Part shown: positions 18,397 to 26,399 of the stretch, one piece after another
Numbering within the stretch: position 1 is the stretch's first letter
Layout: every line of letters starts with the position of its first letter
Source of the DNA: Phocaeicola faecium
GTDB lineage: Bacteria; Bacteroidota; Bacteroidia; Bacteroidales; Bacteroidaceae
Direction: 5' to 3'
Length of the DNA: 64,000 nucleotides
NCBI RefSeq assembly: GCF_014837055.1
Contig: NZ_JACSPQ010000017.1
Span: forward strand, 186,001-250,000
Notes under the pieces: generated by a model
Databases searched by the model: none
Seen by the model: only the letters and a program-made list of their open reading frames with translations
Told to the model about the DNA's origin: nothing
Translations under genes and position numbers: made by a program

Positions 18397-20886
18397 ATGA
18401 GACTGACAACATTAGTTTATGTAGCAACAACCGCTCTGCTGGTTGGTTGCGGAGGAGGAAAACAGCAGTCGGAACAACATGCTAAAAACGAATTACGTGC
18501 TCCGGCTTATCCGTTGGTAACGATTGACCCTTACACCAGTGCGTGGTCGATGTCTAATCAATTATATGATGCTCCGGTAAAACACTGGACGGGCAAGAAC
18601 TTCCCTTTACTGGGAGTTGCTAAAGTAGACGGCAAAGCATATCGTTTCATGGGAGAAGAAGAACTGGAACTATATCCGATATGTGGAACCTCCGAGCAAT
18701 GTGACTGGGAAGGAAAATATACGACTGCCGAACCCGTATCGGGTTGGGAAAAGGCCGGATTTAACGATGCTGCATGGAAAACGGCTCCGGGAGCATTCGG
18801 AACGAAAGAAAACGAGCCTACTGCAAAAACTCAATGGGGAAGTGAATACATTTGGGTACGCCGTACGGTAAACATAACCGACGATTTGTCGAAGAAAAAC
18901 TTGTATTTGGAATACTCGCACGACGATGACGTAATCATTTATGTAAATGGTATAAAGGTGATCGAAACAGGCAATTCGGCGAAAAAGTATGTGTATGCCA
19001 AACTTCCCGAAGAAGCAGTTGCTTCGTTGAAAAAGGGAGAAAACATAATCGCTGCCTATTGCCGTAACCGTGTGGGAAATGGTTTGTTGGATTTTGGCTT
19101 GCTGGCAGAAAAAGACGATACCCGATTCTTTGCCGAGACCGCTGTACAGACTTCGGTAGACGCTCAGGCTACTCAGACTTATTATACGTTTAACTGCGGG
19201 AACGTTGACTTGAAACTGACTTTTACCGCTCCGCTGTTGATGGATGATTTAGACCTGATGACTCGTCCGGTTAACTATCTTACTTACGAAGTTCAATCGA
19301 AAGACAATCAAAAACACGATGTGGAATTGTATTTCGAAGCAGGTCCGCAATGGGCGATTGACCAACCCTATCAGAAATCGGTAAGTAAAACCGGAAATGA
19401 GAATGGTATCGTTTACGCCAGCACCGGAAGTGTTGAGCAGAACATATTGGCGAAACGGGGAGATGATTTGCGCATCGACTGGGGATATTTTTATTTTGCA
19501 GCGCCTGATGACAATCGTTTGAAGGTTGGCGCCGGTGACGGAGCCTTGTTGCGTCAAAGTTTCTTGGCCGATGGTACGCTGAAAGAACAGTCGACCGACG
19601 GAATGAATAAATTGGCTATCGCTTGTAAGATGGGTAATGTCAAATCGGATACGGGATATCTGATGCTGGCTTACGATGATATTTACTCACTGCAATACTT
19701 CGGTACTAATTTGCGTCCGTATTGGAATCGTAAGAACGATCAGACTATCTTTACCCAGTTGGAAAAAGCAACGCAAGAGTATAGCACATTGATGAAACGC
19801 TGTACCGAATTTGATGCGAAACTGATAGGCGAAGCAGAACAAGCTGGAGGCAGAAAGTACGCTGAGTTATGTGCGCTGGCTTATCGGCAGGTAATGGCTG
19901 CACACAAGCTGGTTGAGTCGCCCGACGGTGAACTGCTGTTCATGTCGAAAGAGAACTTCAGTAACGGATGTATCAATACCGTGGATTTAACTTATCCTTC
20001 TTCTCCTTTGTTCTTGGTTTATAATCCGAATTTGCTGAAAGGCATGATGAACGGTATATTCCAATATAGCGAAAGTGGCAAATGGCCGAAACCTTTTGCA
20101 GCGCATGATTTGGGTACTTATCCGTTGGCAAACGGACAGGTATACGGGGGTGATATGCCGATTGAAGAAACCGGAAACATGATGATTTTGAGCGCAGCCA
20201 TCGCCGTGATAGAAGGAAATCCGGACTATGCGGCTAAGCATTGGGATGTATTGACTACATGGGCAAACTATTTGGCTGAGAATGGTCTTGACCCCGAAAA
20301 TCAGTTATGTACGGATGATTTTGCAGGACATTTTGCCCATAACACAAACCTGTCTATCAAAGCAATTATGGGTGTGGCTTCTTATGCGTATTTGGCAGAC
20401 AAGCAAGGAATGAAAGACATTTCGAACAAGTATATGGAAAAAGCCAAAGAGATGGCGGGCGAATGGTTAAAGATGGCTGACGATGGTGACCATTACCGTC
20501 TGACATTCGACAAGCCCGGTACGTGGAGCTTGAAATATAATCTGGTATGGGATGAACTGTTAGGCTTTAATCTTTTCCCGAGAGAAGTGGTAGAAAAAGA
20601 ACTGGCATATTACCAGACAAAAGAAAATAAATATGGAGTTCCGTTGGATAACCGTGAAACCTATACCAAGAATGACTGGATTATGTGGACGGCAACAATG
20701 GCGCAAGACCGTGCTACTTTCGAAAAATTCATCGCTCCTATCTATACGTTTATGAATGAAACGGTAGATCGCGTTCCCATGACCGACTGGAACTGGACGT
20801 TAGAACCTAATCAGAGAGGCTTCCAAGCACGTTCTGTTATTGGTGGTTATTGGATGAAGGTGCTAAAGGATAAATTAGGAAAATAA
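18397..20886 (+). CDS. DUF4964/DUF4965/DUF1793 lipoprotein ('glutaminase A-like'), probable glycan-active enzyme
   Basis: Large lipoprotein (lipobox LLVGC) of the family usually labelled glutaminase because of a fungal GtaA relative. An N-terminal domain (PLVTIDPYTSAWSMSNQLYD) is interrupted at about residues 95-240 by a jelly-roll sugar-binding-like insert (WVRRTVNITDDLSKKNLYLE, DDVIIYVNG, LLDFGLL). The C-terminal part resembles (alpha/alpha)6 glycosidases. It has conserved acidic clusters in GDMPIEETGNMM and LCTDDFAGHFAHNTNLSIKA that look like an active site. Position between GH76 and GH125 argues for a role in mannan breakdown rather than glutamine hydrolysis. No activity can be proven from sequence. 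Residue count is 829. Confidence 0.85.
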   Translation: MRLTTLVYVATTALLVGCGGGKQQSEQHAKNELRAPAYPLVTIDPYTSAWSMSNQLYDAPVKHWTGKNFPLLGVAKVDGKAYRFMGEEELELYPICGTSEQCDWEGKYTTAEPVSGWEKAGFNDAAWKTAPGAFGTKENEPTAKTQWGSEYIWVRRTVNITDDLSKKNLYLEYSHDDDVIIYVNGIKVIETGNSAKKYVYAKLPEEAVASLKKGENIIAAYCRNRVGNGLLDFGLLAEKDDTRFFAETAVQTSVDAQATQTYYTFNCGNVDLKLTFTAPLLMDDLDLMTRPVNYLTYEVQSKDNQKHDVELYFEAGPQWAIDQPYQKSVSKTGNENGIVYASTGSVEQNILAKRGDDLRIDWGYFYFAAPDDNRLKVGAGDGALLRQSFLADGTLKEQSTDGMNKLAIACKMGNVKSDTGYLMLAYDDIYSLQYFGTNLRPYWNRKNDQTIFTQLEKATQEYSTLMKRCTEFDAKLIGEAEQAGGRKYAELCALAYRQVMAAHKLVESPDGELLFMSKENFSNGCINTVDLTYPSSPLFLVYNPNLLKGMMNGIFQYSESGKWPKPFAAHDLGTYPLANGQVYGGDMPIEETGNMMILSAAIAVIEGNPDYAAKHWDVLTTWANYLAENGLDPENQLCTDDFAGHFAHNTNLSIKAIMGVASYAYLADKQGMKDISNKYMEKAKEMAGEWLKMADDGDHYRLTFDKPGTWSLKYNLVWDELLGFNLFPREVVEKELAYYQTKENKYGVPLDNRETYTKNDWIMWTATMAQDRATFEKFIAPIYTFMNETVDRVPMTDWNWTLEPNQRGFQARSVIGGYWMKVLKDKLGK

Positions 20887-20939
20887 TCGGGCGGGAAGCA
20901 ATGTATTTTGTATTTTTGTCTGACTTAAAAAAGATGTAT

Positions 20940-22391
20940 ATGAAAAAGAATTTGATAACCGGAGTATGTTTGTTATCAGCATTCGCCTGCGTTTCGCAAG
21001 CGAATGCGATAACGGCAGAAACGTCTTATGTGTGTACGAATGATGCGATAAAGCAGGATAATCGTCCGGCTCCGGATAAACGTTTGTTCCATTCCGATGC
21101 CGTAGAAAAGCAAATCGAAAGAGTTTGTCGGTTGCTGACTAATACCAAATTGGCTTGGATGTTTACGAATTGTTTCCCCAATACGTTGGATACGACGGTT
21201 CATTTCCGCCATTTTGAGGATGGTCGTCCGGATACCTTTGTATATACCGGAGATATCCATGCCATGTGGTTGCGCGACTCCGGCGCTCAAGTGTGGCCTT
21301 ATGTGCAGTTGGCAAACGAAGATGCTGCACTGAAAGAAATGATAGCAGGTGTTATCAACCGCCAGTGGATGTGTATCAATATTGATCCTTACGCCAATGC
21401 GTTTAATGATGGGGCTACGGGCGGAGAATGGATGAGCGACCTGACGGATATGAAACCGGAGTTACACGAACGCAAATGGGAGATTGATTCGTTATGTTAC
21501 CCCTTACGTTTGGCGTATCATTATTGGAAGGTTACGGGTGACAGCTCTGTTTTTGGCGAAGACTGGCTGAAAGCGATAGCCAATATCCTGCAAACGTTTA
21601 AGGAGCAGCAACGTAAAGACGGAACAGGTCCTTATAAGTTCCAGCGCAAAACCGAACGCGCATTGGATACGGTTCCTTGCGACGGATGGGGACGTCCGGT
21701 AAAACCGGTCGGCCTGATCGTATCCACGTTCCGTCCGTCTGACGATGCTACAAACATGCAGTTCTTGGTTCCTTCAAACTTCTTTGCCGTGTCTTCTTTG
21801 CGTAAAGCGGCAGAGATATTGCAAACAGTCAATAAAAAAGCAGACTTGGCTGCCGAATGCACAACGTTGGCAGACGAAGTGGAAACGGCATTAAAACAAT
21901 ATGCGGTTTATAATCATCCGAAGTACGGAAAGATTTATGCTTTCGAGGTAGATGGTTTCGGCAATCATATTTTGATGGACGATGCGAATGTACCCAGCCT
22001 GCTGGCAATGCCTTATTTGGGCGACGTAGATGTAAACGACCCGGTTTATCAGAATACCCGCCGTTTCGTGTGGAGCGAAGACAATCCTTATTTCTTCCGC
22101 GGAACAGCAGGTGAAGGTATTGGAGGACCACACATCGGGTATGACATGGTTTGGCCGATGAGTATCATGATGAAAGCCTTTACCAGTCAAAACGATGAAG
22201 AAATCAAACGTTGCATTAAAATGTTGATGGATACAGATGCCGGTACAGGATTTATGCACGAATCCTTCCACAAAGATAATCCGGCGAAGTTTACCCGGGC
22301 TTGGTTTGCATGGCAAAATACGCTCTTCGGAGAACTGATATTGAAGCTGGTGAACGAAGGTAAAGTAGATCTGTTGAACAGCATTCAGTGA
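20940..22391 (+). CDS. glycoside hydrolase family 125, exo-alpha-1,6-mannosidase
   Basis: Removes terminal alpha-1,6-linked mannose. The (alpha/alpha)6-barrel family motifs are clear: YTGDIHAMWLRDSGAQVWPY, NDGATGGEWMSD and KWEIDSLCYPLRLAYHYWK (candidate acid Asp). The FMHESFHKDNP segment holds the candidate base Glu. ATG at 20940 is preferred over an upstream in-frame ATG at 20901, because it gives a standard signal peptide (NLITGVCLLSAFACVSQANA). The protein is 483 residues and complete. It ends the GH76-DUF4965-GH125 run and is followed by a terminator. Together these would reduce an alpha-1,6-mannan backbone to mannose in the periplasm. Confidence 0.93.
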   Translation: MKKNLITGVCLLSAFACVSQANAITAETSYVCTNDAIKQDNRPAPDKRLFHSDAVEKQIERVCRLLTNTKLAWMFTNCFPNTLDTTVHFRHFEDGRPDTFVYTGDIHAMWLRDSGAQVWPYVQLANEDAALKEMIAGVINRQWMCINIDPYANAFNDGATGGEWMSDLTDMKPELHERKWEIDSLCYPLRLAYHYWKVTGDSSVFGEDWLKAIANILQTFKEQQRKDGTGPYKFQRKTERALDTVPCDGWGRPVKPVGLIVSTFRPSDDATNMQFLVPSNFFAVSSLRKAAEILQTVNKKADLAAECTTLADEVETALKQYAVYNHPKYGKIYAFEVDGFGNHILMDDANVPSLLAMPYLGDVDVNDPVYQNTRRFVWSEDNPYFFRGTAGEGIGGPHIGYDMVWPMSIMMKAFTSQNDEEIKRCIKMLMDTDAGTGFMHESFHKDNPAKFTRAWFAWQNTLFGELILKLVNEGKVDLLNSIQ

Positions 22392-22418
22392 TACAAAAAC
22401 TTAACTCATAGCGTGAAA

Positions 22419-22482
22419 GAAAGCATCGGCATGTTTTTATACATTTAAGCCGATGCTTTCCTTATTTTATGCGGTAGCGTTT
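22419..22482 (+). terminator. intrinsic terminator after the GH125 gene, with repeat word
   Basis: A perfect 12-bp stem pairs GAAAGCATCGGC (22419-22430) with GCCGATGCTTTC (22449-22460), followed by a T-rich tract. The repeat word GCGGTAGCGTTT follows at 22471-22482. It marks the end of the polysaccharide locus. Confidence 0.8.
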
Positions 22483-22597
22483 CCGGCGGTAGTTGAAGAA
22501 GCCGCCATCTCATTCTTTCAGACTTGTAAGGTGATAAAATTCTGCAAAGTTCCGAAATACATCTTGATTTTATGCGTTCCGAATTGGGAATATTCCG

Positions 22598-22606
22598 TAT
22601 ATTTGC
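22598..22606 (+). promoter_or_regulatory. -7 promoter element for the carboxynorspermidine synthase gene
   Basis: TATATTTGC matches TAnnTTTG exactly, 48 nt before the ATG at 22654. No convincing -33 element at the usual distance. Confidence 0.55.
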
Positions 22607-22653
22607 ATACATGAACGGTGACGTTGCCGGGCATTAAAGTTTTATAGAAATCA

Positions 22654-23847
22654 ATGAGTAAAGTATTAATCATCGGTGCAGGCGGTGTAGGAACCGTGGT
22701 TGCACACAAAGTGGCTCAGCATCCCGACGTATTTACGGAAGTGATGATTGCGAGTCGTACCCAGTCAAAATGTGATGCGATTGTGAAAGCAATCGGTAAC
22801 CCTAACATTAAAACTGCTAAGGTTGATGCGGACAATGTGGACGAACTGGTGGCTTTATTCAACAGTTTTAAACCCGAAATCGTTATTAACGTAGCGCTTC
22901 CGTATCAGGATTTGACTATCATGGAGGCATGTCTGAAGGCAGGCGTGAATTACTTGGATACGGCGAATTACGAACCCAAAGACGAAGCTCACTTCGAGTA
23001 TAGCTGGCAGTGGGCATACAAGCAGCGTTTCGAAGAAGCGGGACTGACTGCTATCTTGGGATGCGGATTCGACCCGGGAGTAAGCGGTATCTATACGGCT
23101 TATGCCGCCAAACATCATTTCGACGAAATTCAATATCTGGATATTGTAGACTGTAACGCCGGAAATCATCACAAAGCGTTTGCTACGAACTTCAATCCCG
23201 AAATCAATATCCGTGAGATTACCCAAAACGGCCGTTACTATGAAGATGGCAAGTGGGTAACTACGAAACCGCTGGAGTTCCACAAAGATTTGACTTATCC
23301 TAACATCGGTCCGCGCGATTCTTACCTGCTGTATCATGAAGAGTTGGAATCGCTGGTTAAGAATTTCCCAACCATCAAGCGTGCCCGTTTCTGGATGACG
23401 TTCGGTCAGGAATACCTTACCCATCTGCGTGTAATCCAAAACATCGGAATGGCAAGCATAGAGCCTATCAATTATAACGGCATGGAGATTGTTCCTTTGC
23501 AGTTCCTGAAAGCTGTGTTGCCGAATCCGCAAGACTTGGGCGAAAACTACGAGGGAGAAACTTCCATCGGTTGCCGAATCCGCGGTATCAAAGACGGAAA
23601 AGAACATACCTATTATGTATATAATAACTGTTCACATCAGGCTGCTTACCAAGAAACAGGTATGCAGGGCGTAAGCTACACCACGGGAGTTCCGGCTATG
23701 ATTGGCGCCATGATGTTCCTGAAAGGACTGTGGAAGCGTCCGGGGGTATGGAACGTAGAAGAGTTCGATCCCGATCCGTTTATGGAAGAACTGAACAAGA
23801 ATGGTTTGCCGTGGCATGAAGTGTTCGACGGCGACCTTGAACTGTAA
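22654..23847 (+). CDS. carboxynorspermidine synthase (saccharopine dehydrogenase-like)
   Basis: NADPH-dependent enzyme that joins aspartate semialdehyde with a diamine to make carboxynorspermidine or carboxyspermidine, the penultimate step of the bacterial polyamine route that uses NspC. A Rossmann nucleotide site is at the N terminus (VLIIGAGGVGTVVAHKVA). Family segments ALPYQDLTIMEACLKAGVNY, LGCGFDPGVSGIY and DIVDCNAGNHH follow. At 397 residues it matches the family. Saccharopine dehydrogenase proper is the alternative, but Bacteroides proteins of this type are the polyamine enzyme. The decarboxylase partner is not in the window. It starts its own transcript; the peroxidase gene follows after 27 nt. 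Confidence 0.85.
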   Translation: MSKVLIIGAGGVGTVVAHKVAQHPDVFTEVMIASRTQSKCDAIVKAIGNPNIKTAKVDADNVDELVALFNSFKPEIVINVALPYQDLTIMEACLKAGVNYLDTANYEPKDEAHFEYSWQWAYKQRFEEAGLTAILGCGFDPGVSGIYTAYAAKHHFDEIQYLDIVDCNAGNHHKAFATNFNPEINIREITQNGRYYEDGKWVTTKPLEFHKDLTYPNIGPRDSYLLYHEELESLVKNFPTIKRARFWMTFGQEYLTHLRVIQNIGMASIEPINYNGMEIVPLQFLKAVLPNPQDLGENYEGETSIGCRIRGIKDGKEHTYYVYNNCSHQAAYQETGMQGVSYTTGVPAMIGAMMFLKGLWKRPGVWNVEEFDPDPFMEELNKNGLPWHEVFDGDLEL

Positions 23848-23874
23848 TCATTACTAAAGACAAGAACAAGGAGA

Positions 23875-24324
23875 ATGAACGTAGGAGATAAAGCTCCCGA
23901 AGTATTAGGCTTGAACGAAAAAGGAGAAGAAATTCGTTTGAGCAGCTATAAAGGGAAGAAGTTGGTGTTATATTTTTATCCGAAAGACATGACTTCCGGC
24001 TGTACGGCACAGGCTTGTAACCTGCGCGATAATTATGACGAACTCCGGAAGGCAGGTTATGAGGTGGTAGGCGTAAGCATTAACGATGCAAAATCGCACC
24101 AAAAGTTTATCGAGAAAAATCAACTTCCTTTTACCCTGATAGCCGATACCGACCAGAAGCTGGTACAGGAGTTTGGAGTATGGGGAGAAAAGAGCATGTA
24201 CGGTCGTAAGTATATGGGTACGTTTCGTACCACCTTCATCATTAACGAAGAAGGGGTGATCGAACGAATCATATCGCCGAAAGAGGTAAAGACCAAAGAC
24301 CATGCTGCTCAGATTTTAAAATAA
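23875..24324 (+). CDS. bcp: thioredoxin-dependent thiol peroxidase (BCP/PrxQ family)
   Basis: Cytoplasmic peroxiredoxin that reduces hydroperoxides using thioredoxin. The family motif FYPKDMTSGCTAQACNLRD holds the peroxidatic Cys43 and the resolving Cys48 five residues on. The C-terminal half shows GRKYMGTFRTTFIINEEG, the expected substrate-site strand. Length 149 is normal and the start is 27 nt after the preceding gene, so cotranscription is likely. recA follows 52 nt later. The call is secure at family level. Confidence 0.93.
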   Translation: MNVGDKAPEVLGLNEKGEEIRLSSYKGKKLVLYFYPKDMTSGCTAQACNLRDNYDELRKAGYEVVGVSINDAKSHQKFIEKNQLPFTLIADTDQKLVQEFGVWGEKSMYGRKYMGTFRTTFIINEEGVIERIISPKEVKTKDHAAQILK

Positions 24325-24376
24325 TCGGCGGTGGCATTGTTCGCCGTTCGGTTTGTTACTTAAATTGAAAGAATAG

Positions 24377-25426
24377 ATGGCAAAAAAAGACGAATTAGAG
24401 TTTGAAGGTGGAGTGGAAAACACTCCGAAGCCCAATAACAGTGAAAAGCTGAAAGCACTTCAGGCAGCGATGGACAAGATAGAGAAGAGCTTCGGTAAAG
24501 GCTCTATCATGAAGATGGGCGACGAACACGTCCAAGAGGTAGAGGTGATTCCTACCGGCTCTATCGCGCTGAATGCGGCTCTTGGTGTAGGCGGCTATCC
24601 GAAGGGACGTATCATCGAGATTTACGGTCCGGAGTCGTCCGGTAAAACCACACTGGCTATCCATGCCATTGCCGAAGCGCAGAAAGCGGGAGGCATTGCG
24701 GCGTTTATCGATGCCGAACATGCGTTCGACCGTTTCTATGCTGCTAAGCTGGGTGTGGATATCGACAACCTGTGGATTTCGCAGCCCGACAGCGGTGAGC
24801 AGGCACTCGAAATAGCCGAACAGTTGATACGCTCATCGGCTATCGACATTATTGTTATCGACTCGGTGGCAGCCTTGACTCCGAAAGCGGAAATCGAGGG
24901 AGACATGGGCGATAACAAAGTAGGTTTGCAGGCGAGACTGATGTCGCAGGCGCTGCGTAAAATGACCTCAACTATCAGTAAGACGAACACCACATGTATT
25001 TTCATCAACCAGTTGCGCGAGAAAATCGGTGTGATGTTCGGGAATCCCGAAACCACTACCGGCGGTAACGCCCTGAAGTTCTACGCATCCGTGCGTCTGG
25101 ATATCCGCAAGGGGCAGCCGATAAAAGACGGTGAAGAAGTTATCGGAAACCAAACCCGCGTAAAGGTGGTGAAGAACAAAGTGGCTCCTCCGTTCCGCAA
25201 GGCAGAGTTCGATATCATGTTCGGTGAAGGAATTTCTCACAGCGGCGAAATCATCGACTTGGGAGCCGACTTGGGAATCATCAAGAAGAGCGGCTCATGG
25301 TATAGCTACAACGATACGAAGTTAGGGCAAGGTCGTGATGCAGCGAAACAATGCATCAAAGATAATCCGGAACTGGCAGAAGAGTTGGAGGGATTAATCT
25401 TTGCAGCCTTGAAGGATAAAGATTAA
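24377..25426 (+). CDS. recA: recombinase A
   Basis: ATP-dependent strand-exchange protein of homologous recombination and SOS control. Walker A is [10 protein letters not shown], Walker B is [12 protein letters not shown], and the DNA-binding L2 loop region contains [20 protein letters not shown]. Length 349 is normal with a short charged C terminus. No obvious SOS box or strong promoter was found in the 52-nt upstream gap, so it may be read from the bcp transcript or a nonstandard promoter. A strong terminator follows at 25455. Confidence 0.98.
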   Translation: MAKKDELEFEGGVENTPKPNNSEKLKALQAAMDKIEKSFGKGSIMKMGDEHVQEVEVIPTGSIALNAALGVGGYPKGRIIEIYGPESSGKTTLAIHAIAEAQKAGGIAAFIDAEHAFDRFYAAKLGVDIDNLWISQPDSGEQALEIAEQLIRSSAIDIIVIDSVAALTPKAEIEGDMGDNKVGLQARLMSQALRKMTSTISKTNTTCIFINQLREKIGVMFGNPETTTGGNALKFYASVRLDIRKGQPIKDGEEVIGNQTRVKVVKNKVAPPFRKAEFDIMFGEGISHSGEIIDLGADLGIIKKSGSWYSYNDTKLGQGRDAAKQCIKDNPELAEELEGLIFAALKDKD

Positions 25427-25454
25427 GATTCGGAAAATCCCGAATCAGATAACG

Positions 25455-25491
25455 TCCCGACTCTTTTCTCATAGAGAGTCGGGATTTTTTT
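25455..25491 (+). terminator. intrinsic terminator of recA
   Basis: TCCCGACTCT (25455-25464) pairs with AGAGTCGGGA (25475-25484), a 10-bp stem with a 10-nt loop, then seven Ts. It ends the recA transcript. Confidence 0.9.
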
Positions 25492-25508
25492 ATTTGCAAC
25501 AAATCCGT

Positions 25509-26096
25509 ATGGAAGTAAAAGTAGTACCTTATAATCCTGATTGGGAAAGAATGTACCGACAAGAATCTTTTTGTTTGCGTAACATTTTGAGAAACGAATT
25601 GGTGGCTATTTACCACATCGGCAGTACGTCTGTGCCCGGATTGGCAGCCAAACCGATTATTGACATCATGCCTGTGGTAAAAGACATTAACCGCATCGAC
25701 CGGTTGAATCTGGAATTCGAACGGTTAGGTTATGAATGTATGGGTGAGTTCGGCATATCCGGACGCCGTTACTTTCGTAAAGGAGGCGATAACCGTACGC
25801 ATCAGGTGCATGTGTTTCAGCAAGATAACCGTACAGACATCGACCGTCATTTGGCTGTGAGGGATTATTTGCGCACCCACCCCTCGGAAGCGGCTCATTA
25901 CGGAGCTTTGAAGCAAGAACTTGCCTTGCGCTTTCCTCATGACATCGAAGGATATTGCGACGGAAAGGATGGATTTATGAAACAACTTGAGGCGAAAGCA
26001 TTGGCTTGGTATGCCTCCGATGCAGCGGCTGTATTATCCGTAAAGCCGGTTTTGTTTATTTTATCTGGTTTGTCGGGTAGCGGAGCATTTGAATAA
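25509..26096 (+). CDS. GrpB/UPF0157 family nucleotidyltransferase-like protein
   Basis: Belongs to the GrpB/UPF0157 family, which has a nucleotidyltransferase fold. The signature IYHIGSTSVPGLAAKPIIDI and the later HQVHVF and RDYLRTHP segments are present. The start at 25509 (MEVKVVPYNPDWERMY) fits the usual N terminus; an in-frame upstream start at 25494 lies next to the recA terminator. The family domain ends near residue 170, and about 25 further residues (VLSVKPVLFILSGLSGSGAF) form a hydrophobic tail I do not recognise. The tail could reflect a displaced stop codon. The function is unknown; the GrpB name does not imply a GrpE-type chaperone. Confidence 0.8.
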   Translation: MEVKVVPYNPDWERMYRQESFCLRNILRNELVAIYHIGSTSVPGLAAKPIIDIMPVVKDINRIDRLNLEFERLGYECMGEFGISGRRYFRKGGDNRTHQVHVFQQDNRTDIDRHLAVRDYLRTHPSEAAHYGALKQELALRFPHDIEGYCDGKDGFMKQLEAKALAWYASDAAAVLSVKPVLFILSGLSGSGAFE

Positions 26097-26167
26097 AAAA
26101 TCAGTTTATCGAATTTTGTAATGAGCTTGTTCTTAGCCATTTACCGATAGGCTGAAAATAAGGAAAA

Positions 26168-26250
26168 TTCTAACGGTAGAACCGGACGGTCTTCCGAATA
26201 GAATTGGCCAACGCTACCGCATGGGATGACCGACACTAACGGTAGCGTTT
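26168..26250 (+). repeat. modular palindromic repeat, cluster 4 (close copy of cluster 3)
   Basis: The word CTAACGGTAGAA is at 26170-26181. The block 26207-26249 matches 16971-17013 at 38 of 43 positions. AACGCTACCG (26210-26219) and CGGTAGCGTT (26240-26249) form a 10-bp stem. It lies in the 26097-26399 gap between the GrpB-family gene and maeB. No long T run follows, so termination is less certain than for cluster 3. Confidence 0.7.
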
Positions 26251-26362
26251 GGGGGAGGCACGACATCGGACGATTTCGTATTTTGCTTTCGCCGGAGAAG
26301 TTTCTTAGTTAAACCAACTTCCAAATTAACAAAATATAGATTTCTTCAATTAGAAATTTATG

Positions 26363-26371
26363 TATATTTGC
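26363..26371 (+). promoter_or_regulatory. -7 promoter element of maeB
   Basis: TATATTTGC matches TAnnTTTG exactly, 28 nt before the maeB ATG, implying a short 5' leader of about 22 nt. Confidence 0.6.
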
Positions 26372-26399
26372 GCCGAAACTTATAAAACCGAAAAACATT

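Noticed and set aside
18397-20886. annotation as a true glutaminase
   Set aside because: The label comes from a distant fungal relative; lipoprotein signal, sugar-binding-like insert and mannan operon context point to a glycan-active protein.
22855-23607. 250-codon minus-strand frame
   Set aside because: Antisense to the carboxynorspermidine synthase gene; no domain signal.
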